Of a stretch of DNA of 13,418 nt, positions 11,283 through 13,418 are shown one piece after another. Position 1 is the first letter of the stretch; every line of letters starts with the position of its first letter. The position numbers and the translations under genes are program-made. The stretch is from Chloroflexota bacterium (GTDB lineage Bacteria > Chloroflexota > Limnocylindria > QHBO01), in NCBI GenBank assembly GCA_005879815.1, contig VBKA01000048.1:1-13418 (forward strand). Reading direction: 5' to 3'. Below the pieces are notes generated by a model that was not told the DNA's origin, searched no databases, and saw only the letters and a list, made by a program, of their open reading frames with translations.

Positions 11283-12532
11283 GCGCTCGCGAGACGACCC
11301 CGAGGCCAGCTCACGTTGATGCGTGCGCCCCCATCCGGCACCTCCTCGAGCAGCCACCGACCGTTGGTGGCTCGTACGATCTCGTCGGCGATCGCAAGGC
11401 CCAGGCCTGCGCCGCCAGCCTCTTCGCTCGCTCGGTGAAATCGGTCGAAGATGCGCGTCCGCTGGTCCTCGGGGATGCCGGGGCCTGAGTCATCCACGCG
11501 CAGCCGGATCCTGCCGGCGTCCGGCTCGACAGAGACCCGGATGGCGCCGTCCTCGGGGGAGTACTTGCAGGCGTTGTCCAGCAGCACCCCAAGCAGGCGA
11601 TCCAGCCACTCGGGAGGTGCGTTGATCACCTGGCCGGGAGCCGCTTCCACGTCCAAACGCTGGTTCCGAGCCTCGGCGATCGCCCGGAAGCGATCGACCG
11701 CCTGCGAGGCCAGGATGCCCAAGTCGACCGGTTCGGTGTTCGGCCTTCCCTGGCTGGCGTCGAATCGCGACAACCAGAGGAGATCGTCGAGCATTCTCCG
11801 CATCCGCCTGGATTCGTCGCTCACCCGTTCGAAGGCGTTGCGATACCAGGCCGTGTCCCGCTCCTGCACGAGGGCCAGGCTGGTGTGCGCCTCGATGACC
11901 GAGAGCGGGGTCCGGAGCTCATGCGAGGCGTCCGCGGAGAAGTCGAGCTGGCGTCGACGCGCCACCTCGATGGGAGTGGCGACTCGGCGACCGATGGCCA
12001 CGGCACCCAGGAAGACCGCGATCAGCAGGATCGGCCCGATCAGCAGCTCTGCCAGCACGATGGTCGACTGGGTCGCCTCGACCGGTGCCATGTTCTGGCC
12101 GACGACCACGTACGAGGAGCTGATCGCGCGCCCCTCGAGCCGGACGTTGGTGCCGGCCAGGCTGGTCGTGGTGGGACCGGTCACCCGCCGGTAGGCGACC
12201 GGCAGCTCCAGCAGGCTGTTGTTCGACGTGACACTGCCGTTGGCCCGTACCGTCCAGATCACGGTGTTCGGGTCGAGCGGCCCGCGTTCTGATGGGAGCT
12301 CGAACCCGCCACCACCATCCGGACCGCCTGGGCCACCCGGCCGGCTCGCCTCGTCCGCGATGTGGCCCAGGATGCCGGCGAGGTCGGCATCGGTCTTGGC
12401 GGTCAGGTTGCTCGTCACGATCAGGAGGACCGCCACCGCAATGGCCACGTAGACCGCGGCCACGGCTCCCGTCGCCGCCAGCGCCACCCGGATCGACGCG
12501 CGCCGGACGTCCTGGGATCGTGAGGCGGTCAT
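11279..12532 (-). CDS. Two-component sensor histidine kinase
   Basis: 417 residues. Two membrane segments (about 15-40 and 157-181) bracket an outer sensor region of about 115 residues with a Gly/Pro-rich stretch at 64-77 (RPGGPGGPDGGGG). The kinase core is complete: H-box FSADASHELRTPL with His204, N-box LLDNACKYSP (Asn320), G1 box DDSGPGIP (347-354), F-box RIFDRFHR (360-367) and G2 box GAGLGLAI (374-381). No HAMP domain is clear between the second membrane segment and the H-box beyond a short GRRVATPIEVARRR linker. The ATG overlaps the response regulator stop by 4 bases (ATGA), with GGAGGAGG just upstream, so the pair is translationally coupled. The signal is unknown. The neighbouring arsRM genes are not proof of an arsenic signal. 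Confidence 0.95.
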   Translation of the reverse strand: MTASRSQDVRRASIRVALAATGAVAAVYVAIAVAVLLIVTSNLTAKTDADLAGILGHIADEASRPGGPGGPDGGGGFELPSERGPLDPNTVIWTVRANGSVTSNNSLLELPVAYRRVTGPTTTSLAGTNVRLEGRAISSSYVVVGQNMAPVEATQSTIVLAELLIGPILLIAVFLGAVAIGRRVATPIEVARRRQLDFSADASHELRTPLSVIEAHTSLALVQERDTAWYRNAFERVSDESRRMRRMLDDLLWLSRFDASQGRPNTEPVDLGILASQAVDRFRAIAEARNQRLDVEAAPGQVINAPPEWLDRLLGVLLDNACKYSPEDGAIRVSVEPDAGRIRLRVDDSGPGIPEDQRTRIFDRFHRASEEAGGAGLGLAIADEIVRATNGRWLLEEVPDGGARINVSWPRGRLASA

Positions 12533-13197
12533 GCCTCCTCCAGGCGATAGCCGGCTCCACGCACGGTCACGATCCGGATTCCGGCGCTCGGCAGCTTTGC
12601 GCGCAGCCGGCTCATCTGGACGTCGATCGCGTTCGAGCCGAGCGGATCGGTCTCGTCCGCCCAGGCATGCTCGGCGATTGCCTTGCGATCCACCACGGCC
12701 GGAGATCGGCGCATGAGCAGCTCGAGGATCAGGTATTCGGTGCCCGTCAGGTTGAGCGGCCGATCCCCCGCGGTCACCGTGCGGCGCAGCGGGTCGAGGG
12801 AGACGTGGCCCTTCTCGAGGATCGGACCATCCACGCTGCGAGGCCGGCGCTGGAGTGCCCGCACTCGTGCGAGCAGCTCCCCGAAGTCGAAGGGTTTGAC
12901 GAGGTAGTCATCCGCCCCGGTGTCGAGGCCACGGATTCGGTCGGCCGGAGCGTCACGGGCGGTGAGCATCAGGACTGCGGTCGGCCGTTTGTTGCGACGC
13001 GCCCACGCGACGACGTCGATTCCCTCGGCGCCTGGCATGCGCCAGTCGACGACGGCGACGTCGTACTCGTACCACTTCATCTGGTCGATGGCGTCGTCGC
13101 CGCGCTCGACGGTGTCAACCTGGTACCCGGCTTCTCGGAGCCCGAGCGCGATGATCGATTGCAGTCCCGGATCGTCCTCTGCGACGAGGATGCGCAT
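12529..13197 (-). CDS. OmpR/PhoB-type response regulator
   Basis: 222 residues. The receiver domain (1-118) has the acidic pocket Glu7-Asp8-Asp9, phosphoacceptor Asp51 in VVDWRMPG, Thr79 in MLTAR and Lys101 in LVKPFDF. The winged-helix output domain (about 125-222) has LNLTGTEYLILELLMR and the recognition region NAIDVQMSRLRAKL, ending with VRGAGYRLE. It should be phosphorylated by the kinase encoded directly downstream and then bind promoter DNA. The ATG at 13197 was chosen because MRILVAEDD is the classic opening and GGAGG (complement of 13204-13208) sits 6 nt upstream. A longer frame up to 13305 runs through the ferredoxin gene. The start overlaps the ferredoxin stop by one base (TGATG). 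Confidence 0.96.
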   Translation of the reverse strand: MRILVAEDDPGLQSIIALGLREAGYQVDTVERGDDAIDQMKWYEYDVAVVDWRMPGAEGIDVVAWARRNKRPTAVLMLTARDAPADRIRGLDTGADDYLVKPFDFGELLARVRALQRRPRSVDGPILEKGHVSLDPLRRTVTAGDRPLNLTGTEYLILELLMRRSPAVVDRKAIAEHAWADETDPLGSNAIDVQMSRLRAKLPSAGIRIVTVRGAGYRLEEA

Positions 13198-13418
13198 CAA
13201 CCGCCTCCGTGCGATCGCAGCGCAGTGTGCGGCGCGAGGGACCGGCTGTGCAGTGTCGATCGCATGCGCTCGGGCGAGACGAGGCGCAGGGCGAGCACCG
13301 GACACACCTCGACCGCCCGCTCCGCGAGGGCGCGCAGGTGCTCGGGGAGGACGCCGTCGCGAACGATCGGATAGCCCCAGTCATCGAGCTCGATCGCCTC
13401 CGGCAAGAGCTCGGCGCA
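13197..13418 (-). CDS. Ferredoxin, C-terminal part (cut by window edge)
   Basis: 73 residues are in the window, starting inside the protein with CAELLPEAIELDDWGYPIV. Later comes HLRALAERAVEVCPVLALRL. The spacing of the first Cys, the acidic-aromatic DDWGYP segment and the final CP are typical of small single-cluster ferredoxins of the [3Fe-4S]/[4Fe-4S] type that serve cytochromes P450 and similar enzymes. The remaining cysteines would lie outside the window. After the final cluster Cys the protein continues for about 28 residues (SPERMRSTLHSRS, then a Gly end), longer than usual. Its stop overlaps the response regulator ATG by one base and its coding sequence contains that gene's ribosome binding site, so the two are probably co-transcribed. 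Confidence 0.82.
   Translation of the reverse strand, partial: CAELLPEAIELDDWGYPIVRDGVLPEHLRALAERAVEVCPVLALRLVSPERMRSTLHSRSLAPHTALRSHGGG

Noticed and set aside
12529..13305. Longer response regulator starting at 13305
   Set aside because: The extra 36 residues overlap the ferredoxin coding frame, whereas ATG 13197 gives the standard receiver-domain opening with a good ribosome binding site.

Overview
The window is about two-thirds G+C and densely coded, with small gaps, many ATGA/GTGA-type overlaps and frequent GTG starts. The gene content (PAC2 protein, cyclase fused to an NB-ARC-type ATPase and repeats, DUF6510 protein beside a cytosolic sulfite-oxidase-like enzyme, sugar ABC ATPase) suggests an environmental high-GC bacterium, most likely Chloroflexota (Limnocylindria-like) or a related actinobacterial-type lineage. 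This placement is an inference. There is no sign of phage, insertion sequence, transposase or CRISPR array.

Layout. 1-78 (minus) is the first 26 codons of a sugar-type ABC transporter ATPase. 204-2061 (plus) is a tight three-gene operon joined by two 4-base overlaps: a ParB/sulfiredoxin-fold protein, a calcineurin-like phosphoesterase and a membrane-anchored protein with a degenerate Rieske-like domain. A GlsB/YeaQ-type membrane protein follows at 2124-2390. Convergent to these, on the minus strand, are a PAC2 protein (2449-3321) and a Gfo/Idh/MocA oxidoreductase (3370-4530). A tRNA-His with a perfect TATAAT promoter lies at 4636-4712. It is followed by the last 27 codons of a lost VOC/glyoxalase gene, then by a large adenylate-cyclase/ATPase/TPR-like regulator (4857-7499, plus).

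From 7532 to the right edge everything is on the minus strand. In transcription order it reads: ferredoxin (cut by the edge), OmpR-type response regulator, sensor histidine kinase, ArsR repressor, ArsM arsenite methyltransferase, a GNAT acetyltransferase that appears frameshifted, YciI-like protein, sulfite-oxidase-like molybdoenzyme, ferredoxin-reductase-like flavoprotein and DUF6510 zinc-ribbon protein.

How the genes work together. ArsR-ArsM is an arsenite-induced methylation unit with a clear operator over its promoter. The last three genes form a cytosolic molybdenum redox module in which the flavoprotein probably passes electrons to the molybdoenzyme. The ferredoxin and the two-component system are translationally coupled. 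Three minus-strand genes without a Shine-Dalgarno sequence (arsR, PAC2, Gfo/Idh/MocA) each have a TAnnnT hexamer exactly 6 nt before the start codon, which points to leaderless transcription. The least explained unit is the ParB-like/phosphoesterase/Rieske-like operon, whose last two proteins lack some canonical metal ligands.
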